From Candidatus Mycobacterium methanotrophicum (GTDB taxonomy: Bacteria > Actinomycetota > Actinomycetes > Mycobacteriales > Mycobacteriaceae): DNA of 64,000 bases. Position numbers and translations under genes: made by a program. Positions 55,621 through 64,000 of the stretch are shown here, one piece after another; position 1 is the stretch's first letter; every line of letters begins with the position of its first letter. The DNA is taken from positions 3,286,001-3,350,000 of the forward strand of contig NZ_CP097320.1 in the NCBI RefSeq assembly GCF_023515995.1, in the 5' to 3' direction. The notes under the pieces were generated by a model. The model worked only from the letters and a program-made list of their open reading frames with translations. It made no database searches and was not told the DNA's origin.

Positions 55621-56411
55621 CCGGCCCGATCTCGACTGACCTCAAGCGTGCGATGCGCCAGCTCAAACTCGGGCGCATGCTCGACACCCTGCCCGAGCGG
55701 CTCACCCTGGCCCACCAGCAGCGCCTATCGCACGCGGCGTTTTTGGAGCTGGTCCTCGCCGATGAGGCTCACCGCCGCGACACCAGCTCAGCCGCCCGCC
55801 GCGCCCGCGAAGCAGGCCTGGATGCGGCCATGCGCCCCGACTCCTGGGACGAGTCCGCCGCGGTGCGCTACGACCGCGCCCTGCGGACCGACCTGACCAG
55901 CCTGCGGTTTCTCGACGGCCCACACGGCGCCCTGCCGCTCGGGCCGGTCAGGGTAGGAAAAACTCACCTGGCCACCACGCTCGGGCACATCGCCGCGCGC
56001 CGGCGCATCCCCACCTTGATGCTGCGCGCCGACGCACTGTTCAAGCAGCCCAAAGCATCCCGCCTTGACAACAGCACCGAAGCCCAGATGCGCCGCCTGG
56101 CCCAAATCCGGCTGCTGATCATCGACGACTTCGCACCGAAGCCCATAGACGCCACCGCGGCCACCGACTTCTACGAGCTGGTCGTAGCCCGCCACCAACG
56201 CGGCTCGACCGTGCTCACCTCCAACCGCAGCCCCGATAAATGGCTGGCCGTCATGACTGACCCGCTGCTCGCGGCCATCGACAGGATTACCTCAACAGCG
56301 CACGAACCGATCATCGAGGGCCAGTCCTACCGGCGCCGCCAAAAGCCCTCAGTTGACACCAGCCCCAACGACCGCCGATCATCCCCAATAAGCCAAACTG
56401 GCGGTCCATAG
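55599..56411 (+). CDS. istB: IS21-family IstB-like ATPase
   Basis: 270 residues. AAA+ transposition helper: N-terminal MRQLKLGRMLDTLPERLTLA, Walker A GPVRVGKTHLATTLG, Walker B IRLLIIDDFAPKPIDATAAT, sensor motif VLTSNRSPDKWLAVMTDPLL and C-terminal TAHEPIIEGQSYRRRQKP. Apparently intact, but its partner istA is broken, so it has no local transposase. Confidence 0.9.
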   Translation: MATKPVVTGPISTDLKRAMRQLKLGRMLDTLPERLTLAHQQRLSHAAFLELVLADEAHRRDTSSAARRAREAGLDAAMRPDSWDESAAVRYDRALRTDLTSLRFLDGPHGALPLGPVRVGKTHLATTLGHIAARRRIPTLMLRADALFKQPKASRLDNSTEAQMRRLAQIRLLIIDDFAPKPIDATAATDFYELVVARHQRGSTVLTSNRSPDKWLAVMTDPLLAAIDRITSTAHEPIIEGQSYRRRQKPSVDTSPNDRRSSPISQTGGP

Positions 56412-56602
56412 TTGCTGGCCAACCGGTGGCCCCATCCTCATGGCAAATGACACGATCACTGCGGCGGCCCCGCGATTTGGGCATCTCGACTGTGCCAGGT
56501 TGCCCGGTTCGGGTCTGCCGGAGGCGTGTGCCCGGAACATGCCGGTCTGATCGCGCCGTCGCGTGCCTGGCAAATGCACAACGATTGGCGCATTATCACG
56601 CT

Positions 56603-57406
56603 ATGAAACGCGAAGTGGGCGCCGAGATCGAAGTCGAAATCATCGCGCCCACGACGCTGGAGTTTCAGATTGCGGTGGCTCCGCATCCACGCACGGAGGT
56701 CTTCGAATCGCTGCGCTTCATCTTGAACGGAAGGCCCGTGCAGCCTTTGGAAGTCAGCGGTATGCATGGCAACCGCATCCACAAGTTCGACGCGACGGTG
56801 GGCTCACTGAAAGTGGATTACGCGGCGACGATCGTGGGCCAGACGGATCCGGCACCTGTGACCGAATACGACCTGTCGATGTATTTGCGCCCTAGCCGCT
56901 ATGCCGAGGCCGACAAGTTCTACGGTTTCGCTGCAACCGAATTCGGCACTTACGGTGATTCTGCGACGCTGTTGGAGAACGTGAGCTCGTGGGTGGGCAC
57001 AAGGCTGAACTATGTGCCAGGCTCAAGCGATCCGATCGACGGGGCGGTAGACACATTGCTAGCCGGCGAAGGTGTGTGCCGCGACTACGCTCATCTGGTG
57101 GTGGCGCTGCTGCGGGCCGTCAACGTCCCAGCCCGCGTGGTGTCGGTCTACGCACCGGGGGTGTACCCGATGGACTTCCACGCGGTGGCCGAGGCGTTTA
57201 TCGAGGAGCATTGGCGGGTGGTCGACGCCACACTCCTAGCGCCCCGGCAAACTCTGGTGCGCATAGCCACCGGCCGTGACGCCGCGGACATTGCGTTCCT
57301 CGATAATCACAAAGGCGCGATCATGCTGAACCAGCTGGTCGTGAGCGCCGTCGTTGCCGGCGACTTGCCGACGGATTCGATCGACCGTCTGGTTTCCATC
57401 CGCTGA
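56603..57406 (+). CDS. Transglutaminase-like (protease-like) protein
   Basis: 267 residues. An N-terminal beta-domain (EIIAPTTLEFQIAVAPHPRT, YDLSMYLRPSRYAEADKFYG) is followed by a transglutaminase core with Cys in LAGEGVCRDYAHLVVALLRA (near 159), His in YPMDFHAVAEAFIE and Asp in HWRVVDATLLAPR, the complete Cys-His-Asp triad. No signal peptide. Bacterial members often act as proteases or in peptide processing. Intact, in a region otherwise full of relics. Confidence 0.9.
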   Translation: MKREVGAEIEVEIIAPTTLEFQIAVAPHPRTEVFESLRFILNGRPVQPLEVSGMHGNRIHKFDATVGSLKVDYAATIVGQTDPAPVTEYDLSMYLRPSRYAEADKFYGFAATEFGTYGDSATLLENVSSWVGTRLNYVPGSSDPIDGAVDTLLAGEGVCRDYAHLVVALLRAVNVPARVVSVYAPGVYPMDFHAVAEAFIEEHWRVVDATLLAPRQTLVRIATGRDAADIAFLDNHKGAIMLNQLVVSAVVAGDLPTDSIDRLVSIR

Positions 57407-57464
57407 GAACGCCCCATCACGAACCATCAGGTCGGCGTGATTCGTTCTGGACCAGCCGAGTGCT

Positions 57465-57845
57465 GTGGGAACCATCGGCGATACCCCGTACCTGACGACT
57501 CAAGGCCATGTCGTCGCCGATTCGAATTATTTGACCGGTATCACGGTCAGGCGGGAGCCTCGCTATGACGCTGAATACAGTCCGCACCAACGTCGGGTGC
57601 CAGCACACCCCACCGGACTCACACCGCGCTTGAGGCTCAAGCCCAAGGCGCATCAGAGCGGGTTTGTCGATGGGGCTTCGTGGCCGCACAGTGAGGACCT
57701 GACCGCGGAGCTTACCGGATCTGCTGTCGTGCTGTCGGTTCCCACTGGGCAGATTGACCGCGTGATCTACAACATGAACGAATGGGCAACGCCACCTTCG
57801 AAGTTCGTGGTCGGGGGGCATAGAGTACGGCTCGACGGATATCCG
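57465..57845 (+). pseudogene. DUF5994 family protein, 3' truncated by IS256
   Basis: The frame from 57465 (GTG, uncertain start) contains TPRLRLKPKAHQSGFVDGAS, WPHSEDLTAELTGSAVVLSV and DRVIYNMNEWATPPSKFVVG, the DUF5994 signature of mycobacterial proteins, up to RVRLDGYP. At about 57845 it runs into an IS256 transposase on the opposite strand, losing the C-terminal part. Function unknown. Confidence 0.75.
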
Positions 57846-58806
57846 ATTGAGGCGCTCCTGGGGATTGTTGGACCAGATCTGGCGCCAGATCTGCTTGGGA
57901 AAAGCGGTGAACGCCAACAGATCCGGGCGGGCCGCGTCGAGGTGCTCGGCGACCTCGGGTAGTTTGTCGGTCGGTGCGTCGAGTATTCGATCGTATTGGG
58001 CGACAACCGATTCAGCGTCTGGCTGGTCGAAGACCGAGTGCGGCAGGGTGCGCACCCACGGCCAGGAGGACTTCGGGGTGGCAGACATCAGATTCACCGC
58101 GTAATGGGTGCGGCAGCGCTGCCAGGCCGGGGTGGGCGTCGCTGGTGACCAGCGCCGCCCCGGGCGACCAGGTCGCGGAAGAACGCCAGCCAGCCGGCCC
58201 CGTCCTCGGCGGAGCTGACCTGGATGCCCAGGATCTCCCGATGGCCCTCGGCGTTGACGCCGGCGGCGATCAGGGTGTGCACGCCCACGACGCGGCCCGT
58301 TCTCGCGCAGCTTGAGGACCAGGGCGTCGGCGGCGACGAACGTGTACGGGCCGGCGTCGAGCGGGCGGGTGCGGAACGCCTCAACGGCCTCGTCGAGCTC
58401 TTGGGCCATGATCGACACCTGCGACTTGGAAAGCCGTGTCACACCCAGGGATTCGACGAGGCGTTCCATCCGACCCCCAACAGGTAGCAGGTGGCCGCCA
58501 CGCTAGTCAGGGCACGCTCGGCGCGCTTGCGCCGCTCCAACAGCCAGTCCGGGAAATAGCTGCCCTGGCGCAGCTTGGGAACGGCCACGCCGATGGCGCC
58601 GGCGCGGGTGTCGAAATCACGGGTTGCGGTAGCCGGTGCGGCTATTGGACCGCTCGTCGCTGCGCTGGCGGTAGCCGGCCCCGCAGACCGCGTCGGCTTC
58701 CGCGCCCATCAACGCGTGAATGAACACCGACAGCAGCCCGCGGAGCATGTCCGGGCTGGCCCGGGCGAGTTGATCGGCCAACAGCTGCTCGGCGTCGATA
58801 AAGTGG
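57846..58806 (-). pseudogene. IS256-family transposase relic 2
   Basis: Read from 58806: the N-terminal part matches relic 1 almost base for base, including the shift at RTGYRN and the loss after YLLGVG. It then continues beyond relic 1 with [60 protein letters not shown] (another frame), AEDGAGWLAFFRDLVARG and CRTHYAVNLMSATPKSSWPW, ending at IWSNNPQERLNR. The last ~60 residues are missing. The 5' end is cut by the ISL3 relic. Confidence 0.88.
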
Positions 58807-58808
58807 CT

Positions 58809-59445
58809 CTACTGCCGTGAATGTGGATGACTTCGTGCGTGGTACGGGAGTTCGAGGGTGACGGGTCGGCAGGCCAGGAGAATGAGCGCGAGGGCGGCCT
58901 GGGCGCTGTGGAAGCCGTAGGCGCGTCGGATGAGTAGCCGGACCTTGGTGTTGAGCCCTTCATGGCGGCCGTTCGAGAGTTGGCGGTCGATGGCGGCGTC
59001 GATGCCGGCGCGGTGTTTACGGATGATGCGCCCGGCCTTGACGAACTCGGGGATGCGGCTTTGTTGGGCTCGTGCGCACCAACGACCGCGCAGCTCGGCT
59101 GTGGTGGCTGCGTCAAGGTCGCCGGCGAAAATCTCACGAAGCGCTTCCTTGAGTTTGGTCGGCGCGCCAAAGGATTCCACCGCTGCGTTTCATTTCCCGC
59201 AGGGTGTGGGCTTGGGTGCCGGACAGGATTCGGCAGATCCGCCGAGCGGTGTCCAGATGCCGCCACGATGAGTCCGCCTCGCGGGTGTCATAGCGGTGCC
59301 GGGCCGAAAACCGGCACTGCGGACACTCCAGCCGCCGCCGGCACAAGCTGGCCGTCACCCGTAGCTCGCCGTCCTCGACCGCGGCCTTGCCGACACGCGC
59401 GCCGGGCAGTTCGAAGAAGGCATCGAGTAGGGGTGACGCGCGCAC
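58809..59445 (-). pseudogene. ISL3-family transposase relic
   Basis: N-terminal zinc-ribbon part (SPLLDAFFELPGARVGKAAV, CRRRLECPQCRFSARHRYDT, SSWRHLD) is joined near 59240 to unrelated positions of the C-terminus: TKLKEALREIFAGDLDAATT, IPEFVKAGRIIRKHRAGIDA, LSNGRHEGLNTKVRLLIRRA and YGFHSAQAALALILLACRPV. The middle with most catalytic residues is deleted. It abuts IS256 relic 2. Confidence 0.85.
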
Positions 59446-60081
59446 GGACGGCTCCAGGATCGATTGGGGTTAGAGCCTTCGAACCTAGATCACGTCCGTG
59501 TGCCCCCGCGCACCCTCCTCGCCCCATACCACACGCTCGGCGATCCACATCGACGTCAGGAGAGCCGAAAAAAACAAGATCAACAAACGTCAGCCGCCGA
59601 CGCCGCGGGAGCGCACGCACCCGCGCGAAATTTTGCGGCAAGTGCATTCCCACCTTGGATAACGCAACCTCGAATACTCCTATTGTCCTTGCGGCAGTGC
59701 ATCTTTCACGTTAACGACACCCATCAAAGCCAACCTGCGTGAAAAATCCAGGCCTTATGATCAACGCGAAGGAATGGGAAACCCGGGTATAGACCGGTTC
59801 AGGCAGTGATCGCGCAAACCCACTGGGAATTAACGGATCTCGTTCGAACAGGCTTCATAATCCCCGGCAATCCCATGATCCGTGCCAAACACCCGCCTCG
59901 TGCGACGTGGACAATGCCGCCAGCAGTGGTCGCAATGTTGCGAAATCCCTTGTCTTGAGCTGTCGCTCGATAGTATGCACTGGTCACGTCGTTTGCTCTT
60001 ACGGGGGGGTGGCCTTGGTGCCAAGTCTCGCTCGAGCGCCTGAGCCTAACCCGTACACGTAACAAAGCACCGGACATAAAT
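59446..60081. other. No gene recognised
   Basis: About 640 bp of mixed composition between the ISL3 relic and IS5 copy C. Open frames on both strands lack family features. Possibly remains of several elements. Confidence 0.4.
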
Positions 60082-60149
60082 TGAGGTTTTCTCACTTGGG
60101 GTGTGTGAGGTTGCTGTGACTGGAGTTTCCGGCGTGTCGTGAGAGCAGG

Positions 60150-60217
60150 ACGTGGGGTCCCTGCTTCAGGATCGGTTTCGACGAAGAAAGCCGTTCTGCC
60201 GCAAGAGGACCCCACGT
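60150..60217 (+). promoter_or_regulatory. RBS-sequestering hairpin of IS5 copy C
   Basis: ACGTGGGGTCC (60150-60160) pairs exactly with GGACCCCACGT (60207-60217), covering the AGAGGA ribosome site and the GTG start. The stem is kept although the loop differs from copies A and B, which argues for function. Confidence 0.7.
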
Positions 60218-61016
60218 GTTCACCTACTCTGCCATCTGCGACGTCCCTGAGGAAACCCTGCGGTATGTGACCGCGTTGCTGCACGCGCACCGGCGCGAGA
60301 TCGGCACCCGCGTCGGGCGACGCGCGGGAACGGTCCGCACGCAAGCCAAGCTGGTGTTGCGCTGGTTTCGTGGCGATGCCCCGATCCGGCTGCTTGCGTT
60401 GGAGGCCGGGCTGCCGATCTCCGCCTCCTACCGGTATCTGCACGAGCCGATCGACGTGATCGCCGAGCAGGCTCCTGACCTGCATGACGTGCTCGACCAG
60501 GCGAAACGGGAAGGCTGGTCGCACGTGACGTTGGACGGAACGCTGATCGCCATCGATCGGGTGGACGAGCGCAACGACAACGGCCATCACCGGTGGTATT
60601 CGGGCAAGCACAAGACCCAGGGCGGCAATGTGCAGATACTGGCCGACCCGGGCGGGTTCCCGGTGTGGTCCAGTGAGGTCGAACCGGGCAGTGTTCACGA
60701 CATCACCGCCGCCCGCGAGTACTGTCTGGGCGCGTTGTACAAGTCCGCGGCCGACGGGGTGCCGACCTTGGCCGACAAGGGCTACGAAGGTGCCGGGATC
60801 GGGGTGCACACTCCGGTCAAGGGCCACGGCCTGGACGTGGAGAATCAGAACTACAACATGCTGCTCACCGCGGCGCGCGCCATCGGTGAACGCGCCAACG
60901 CCGAACTCAAACGACGTTGGCGCTGCCTCCGTCGAATCCGCCTGTGCCCAAACAGGATTGGCGCAGTTGTTGCAGCGGCCATCGTACTATCGACTCTCCA
61001 ACGCGGAAATTACTGA
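60216..61016 (+). CDS. IS5-family transposase, copy C
   Basis: 266 residues, intact. About twenty substitutions from copies A/B (for example GTRVGRRAGTVRTQAKLVLR, ISASYRYLHEPIDVIAEQ). DDE residues are conserved in VTLDGTLIAID, LADKGYEGAG and GERANAELKRRW. Confidence 0.92.
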   Translation: MFTYSAICDVPEETLRYVTALLHAHRREIGTRVGRRAGTVRTQAKLVLRWFRGDAPIRLLALEAGLPISASYRYLHEPIDVIAEQAPDLHDVLDQAKREGWSHVTLDGTLIAIDRVDERNDNGHHRWYSGKHKTQGGNVQILADPGGFPVWSSEVEPGSVHDITAAREYCLGALYKSAADGVPTLADKGYEGAGIGVHTPVKGHGLDVENQNYNMLLTAARAIGERANAELKRRWRCLRRIRLCPNRIGAVVAAAIVLSTLQRGNY

Positions 61017-61051
61017 GAAAACGTCAACGTGCATTCTTCTGACGGACGCAG

Positions 61052-62490
61052 CGTAATGCCTCATGTAAATATGCCCGCGAAACCTGATCCATGCCTCACG
61101 TAGGAATGCCCGCGAAATCAGGGTCAGCTGGCCGTCTTGTTCGTGGTGCGGATGCCGGATCTGACGTCGGGCAGGGCGGCGGGTATAGAGGCGAGGTAGA
61201 GCTGCTCGGTCTTGTCCTTGGCGGGTCTGAGCAGGGCAGCCTGCAGGTCGGCGATCTGGCGGGCGATCGCGGCCGGGTTGAGGCTGTGTCGGTAGGTGAG
61301 CAGCTCCGATTTCTGCGCCGCTGAGAGGACCCCGGCGGCCAGCAACCGGTCCAGCGGGGTCATGGGCTTGTCGTAGAGCCGGCGGCGTTGACCGTCGCGG
61401 CTGCAGCCGTAGCCGATGGGTTTGATGGTGGGGGTCAGGTAGTTGAGCCGGTCGTTGACCAGGTGCCAGAGCCGGTTGAGCACCGCGCGTTCCTCGTCGG
61501 TGTCGTAGCGGTAGTAGAATCCGTATCGGCGCACCAGGTGGTTGTTCTTGGACTCGATCGTGGCCTGATCGTTCTTCTTGTAGGGCCGTGAGCGGGTGAA
61601 GAAGATCTCCATCTGCGCCGCCCACTTGATGACAGCCTTGTTCAGGAACTCGGTCCCGTTGTCGACGTCCAAACCGGTTACCTCATAAGGTATTTCATGC
61701 ACTCCTGCTTTCAGTGCGCCCAGGATGTGGGTGTTGGCGTTGTTGCGCACGGTGCGGGTGAACACCCAGCCGGTATGGACATCGGTGAGGTTGAGGGTGC
61801 GGGCGAACTCGCCTTTGAGTGTTGGGCCGCAATGCGCGACCGTATCACCCTCGAAGAAACCGGGTTCGTCTTCTACCTCATCGCCAGCCCTGCGAACCTT
61901 GATCGAATTCCGCAGCAGCGGTGAGGGTGTCGTCGTCGAAACACCACTGATCTGGTCCCTGGCCTTCGCCGGCGCCAGATAGCGGTCAATCGTCGCCGCG
62001 CTCATCTCCAGCAGCTCGGCACGCACGTCCGGGCTGTAGCGGTCACGACCGAAGGCCAGCTCATCGTGGCGTTGCAGGCCGTCGAGCTGCAAGCGCATCG
62101 AAGCAGCCAAATACTTCCCGCACTGCCCACCCGAGGCGGCCCAAACCCTTTGCAGCACCTTGAGCGCGTCGTAGGAAAACTTCACAGCCCTGGGCTTGCG
62201 GGGCCGCTTCGCCACATTGCGCCCCGGCCCCGGTGGCCGCTTTGCCGCTGCCGTGAGCCTGCGGCGGGCGTTGTCGCGCGACCAGCCCGTCACCTCAACG
62301 ATCTGGTCCAGAATCTGCCCCCTGTTCTTCTTCGAGGCCTTCACATACGCCTTGGCGTACCTGGTGGTGATCTCGGCACGAGACGTCATCGACAACCCAC
62401 ATTCCATGCCTAACGACGGTCACCGTTTCGCGGGCATTCTTATGTGAGGCACCGAGGGTGTTTCGCGGGCACTTTTCGTGAGTCAAGTCG
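61052..62490 (-). mobile_element. IS481-like insertion sequence, copy 3
   Basis: 1439 bp with ends like copies 1 and 2. Unlike them its flanks do not match (CGCAG at 61047-61051, CGGGC at 62491-62495), so sequence on one side has been lost or exchanged since insertion. Confidence 0.93.
61124..62407 (-). CDS. Integrase-core transposase of IS481-like copy 3
   Basis: 427 residues, identical in sequence to the copy 1 protein; DDE residues present; intact. Confidence 0.92.
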   Translation of the reverse strand: MECGLSMTSRAEITTRYAKAYVKASKKNRGQILDQIVEVTGWSRDNARRRLTAAAKRPPGPGRNVAKRPRKPRAVKFSYDALKVLQRVWAASGGQCGKYLAASMRLQLDGLQRHDELAFGRDRYSPDVRAELLEMSAATIDRYLAPAKARDQISGVSTTTPSPLLRNSIKVRRAGDEVEDEPGFFEGDTVAHCGPTLKGEFARTLNLTDVHTGWVFTRTVRNNANTHILGALKAGVHEIPYEVTGLDVDNGTEFLNKAVIKWAAQMEIFFTRSRPYKKNDQATIESKNNHLVRRYGFYYRYDTDEERAVLNRLWHLVNDRLNYLTPTIKPIGYGCSRDGQRRRLYDKPMTPLDRLLAAGVLSAAQKSELLTYRHSLNPAAIARQIADLQAALLRPAKDKTEQLYLASIPAALPDVRSGIRTTNKTAS

Positions 62491-62575
62491 CGGGCTATCT
62501 TTTAAATTTATTTATGTTATAGTTGATTCTGAGCGTAGCCTAATCGCGCGCGCTTGAAAAAAGAAAGAAGTTAGC
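62491..62575 (+). promoter_or_regulatory. Cold-shock gene 5' region
   Basis: AT-rich leader (TTTTAAATTTATTTATGTTA around 62500-62520, TATAGT as possible -10) unusual for this GC-rich genome. AAGAAAGAAG lies just before the ATG. IS481-like copy 3 ends immediately upstream, so any further upstream control has been replaced. Confidence 0.5.
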
Positions 62576-62779
62576 ATGACACAAGGAACCGTGAAATGGT
62601 TCAACAGCGAGAAGGGTTTCGGCTTTATCGCTCCTGACGGCGGCGCAAAAGATGTGTTCGTCCACCATTCAGAGATCCAGGGTGACGGTTTTCATTCCCT
62701 TGATGAGAATCAACGGGTGCAGTTTGAGATCGTCCAGGGACCCAAAGGTCCTCAGGCGGTGGGAGTTAGCTCCGCCTAG
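62576..62779 (+). CDS. cspA: Cold-shock protein
   Basis: 67 residues, the complete size of CspA-type proteins. It has [20 protein letters not shown] with RNP1 (KGFGFI) and RNP2 (DVFVHHSEI), and [15 protein letters not shown] at the C-terminus. It binds single-stranded RNA/DNA and melts secondary structure at low temperature or under stress. Confidence 0.95.
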   Translation: MTQGTVKWFNSEKGFGFIAPDGGAKDVFVHHSEIQGDGFHSLDENQRVQFEIVQGPKGPQAVGVSSA

Positions 62780-62963
62780 CGACTCGGCATGAAAACCCCT
62801 GGGGCTGATCGCCTGTCGTCCTTCTAATCGACTGGTTCTGTCATTTGTCGGCCCTAGGGGTGTCCGAAAACACCTGTCCCCCGGCGGATCCGCTAAGCGG
62901 CGGAAATCCAAGTAAGGCGAGCGGCGCCTCAGCGGCGTCGCGTCATCTGTGCTGCGCCGTGGA

Positions 62964-64000
62964 CTACTCGGGAATCGCCCTGGACAGCCGCCGGCGCCTT
63001 CGCGAACTCAGGCCCGATCGATCCCTGCCTTCGCTGACGTGCGGCTCGCGACGCCATTGGCGGACTGCTGCTATTGCTGACTTGAGCCCGCGGCGGCGCC
63101 CAGTCGCTAGGTCGATCCCGGCGAAATCTGGTTCCAGCACGGTAAACATCCCCTCGCTGCGGGTCTCCGGGGCATCGTCGGCGGTGTCGCGCAAATAACG
63201 GTCCGGCAGCGACAGTTTGGCGATGGTGCGCCACGTCTTGCCGTACTGCACCGGGAACGAACCCGTGGTGTAGGGGAGGTCGTACTTGTCGCAGACTTCC
63301 TTGACCCGCACCGAGATCTCGTGCAGCCGGTTGCTGGGCAGATCGGGGTAAAGATGATGCTCGATCTGGAGGCACAGATTGCCGCTCATGAAGCGCATCA
63401 CCGGCCCAGCGGCAAAGTTCGCGCTACCGAGCATCTGTCGCAGATACCAGTGCCCCCGGGTTTCCCCGATCATGTCGGTAGCAGTGAATTTCTCTGCGCC
63501 ATCAGGGAAATGCCCGCAGAAGATCACCGCGTTGGCCCAGACATTGCGGATCAGGTTGGCCACCGCGTTGGCCTTGAGGGTCGATTTGTAGGTCGCCGCC
63601 GGCGACAGCGCGGTAAGCGCCGGGAACGCGACGTAGTCCTTGACTACCTGCCTTCCGGCCTTGACCGAAAATTCGCGCATCTGCTGAAGGGTGATCTCCC
63701 GGTCCGGGTCAGCCTTGAAGACTTTGGCGTAATCGATTGTCTGCAAACCAATTCCCCACTCGAAACCAAGCGCGAGGACAGCGTTGAAGAGCAGGTTGCC
63801 GATATTGGAGAGCTCCCAGGGCTGGTCACGGGTGACTCGCAGGACGAAGTAACCGACATCGTCGTCCATGCCCAAGATGTTGGTGTACTTGTGGTGCTGA
63901 AAGTTGTGACTTAAGCGCCAGTGTTTGGATACCGAACTCATGTCCCATTCCCACGTCGATGAGTGGATCTCGGGGTCGTTCATCCAGTCCCACTGGCCGT
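62964..64000 (-). CDS. Fatty acid desaturase (DesA3-like), 5' end beyond window
   Basis: The frame is open to the right edge (GQWDWMNDPEIHSSTWEWDM), so only the last ~345 residues are seen. Two of the three histidine boxes are present: HNFQHHKY and LQIEHHLYPDLPSNRLHEI; the first lies outside. This matches membrane acyl-CoA delta-9 desaturases such as M. tuberculosis DesA3, which make oleoyl-CoA using the two-iron centre. Other family landmarks are GHFPDGAEKF and PFDTTGSF-like YTTGSFPVQYGKTWRTI. The C-terminus (PETRSEGMFTVLEPDFAGID) is normal, then has ~35 extra basic residues, perhaps from a shifted end. Confidence 0.88.
   Translation of the reverse strand, partial: GQWDWMNDPEIHSSTWEWDMSSVSKHWRLSHNFQHHKYTNILGMDDDVGYFVLRVTRDQPWELSNIGNLLFNAVLALGFEWGIGLQTIDYAKVFKADPDREITLQQMREFSVKAGRQVVKDYVAFPALTALSPAATYKSTLKANAVANLIRNVWANAVIFCGHFPDGAEKFTATDMIGETRGHWYLRQMLGSANFAAGPVMRFMSGNLCLQIEHHLYPDLPSNRLHEISVRVKEVCDKYDLPYTTGSFPVQYGKTWRTIAKLSLPDRYLRDTADDAPETRSEGMFTVLEPDFAGIDLATGRRRGLKSAIAAVRQWRREPHVSEGRDRSGLSSRRRRRLSRAIPE

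Larger units (their letters stand above)
60082..61026 (+). mobile_element. IS5-family element, copy C
   Basis: 945 bp with the same terminal repeats as copies A and B but many base differences inside, so it belongs to an older or separate lineage. Flanks (AAT and ACG) show no target duplication. It lies 25 bp from IS481-like copy 3. Confidence 0.88.

Overview
The window is high-GC DNA from a slow-growing Mycobacterium. The evidence is a pair of PPE-family genes, the ESX-5 secretion genes eccC5 and eccB5 next to malQ, a cutinase-family protein, a DUF732 gene set, a UsfY-like membrane protein, and a DesA3-like desaturase. I cannot name the species. The genome looks shaped by insertion sequence (IS) expansion and by gene decay through internal deletions.

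Layout. 0.5-3.5 kb: a secreted DUF732 protein, an IS1380-type relic and the first of three near-identical IS481-like elements. 3.5-14.3 kb: the healthy core, with two PPE-SVP genes converging on eccC5-eccB5 (4-base overlapping pair), then divergent malQ. 14.3-33.5 kb: intact housekeeping or accessory genes (NDH-2-like oxidoreductase, SRPBCC protein, topoisomerase IB, cutinase, CsbD, a TPP-dependent oxidase-like enzyme, lipoprotein, MOSC protein, amidohydrolase) alternate with pseudogenes that have lost internal segments (LLM oxidoreductase, PLP decarboxylase, DapB-like amine dehydrogenase, two short-chain dehydrogenases (SDR), FAD/Fe-S oxidase, GH15, TIM-barrel protein, and an AMP-ligase fused to an aldolase fragment).

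33.57-40.28 kb is one IS3-family element (25-bp imperfect ends, 3-bp GTA duplication) holding three nested insertions: a group II intron in orfA whose reverse transcriptase is itself broken by a ~235-bp MITE-like insert, a block carrying a C5-methyltransferase fragment, a DUF732 gene and an IS5 element in orfB, and the second IS481-like element near the orfB 3' end. 40.4-44.6 kb: a GAP-family membrane protein, two decayed oxidoreductases, a second IS5 copy, and a strongly structured, terminator-ended minus-strand RNA candidate at 44.02-44.35 kb, which I regard as the most interesting unexplained object. 44.8-52.8 kb is an intact block: MFS transporter, secreted GH172-type glycosidase, a GAF/PP2C/ATPase regulator coupled to a STAS antagonist, and a repeat-bearing DUF732 protein. 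53.6-62.5 kb is again dominated by mobile elements (IS3, IS21, IS256, ISL3, IS5, IS481-like), with a transglutaminase-like gene and a truncated DUF5994 gene between them. The window ends with a cold-shock protein and the 3' part of a fatty acid desaturase.

Functionally, the ESX-5 genes EccB5/EccC5 form the membrane/ATPase part of the machine that exports PPE proteins, so the two adjacent PPE genes are plausible substrates. The STAS and phosphatase/kinase pair is a partner-switching module likely controlling an alternative sigma factor. Most other intact genes are independent units left standing between deletions and IS insertions.
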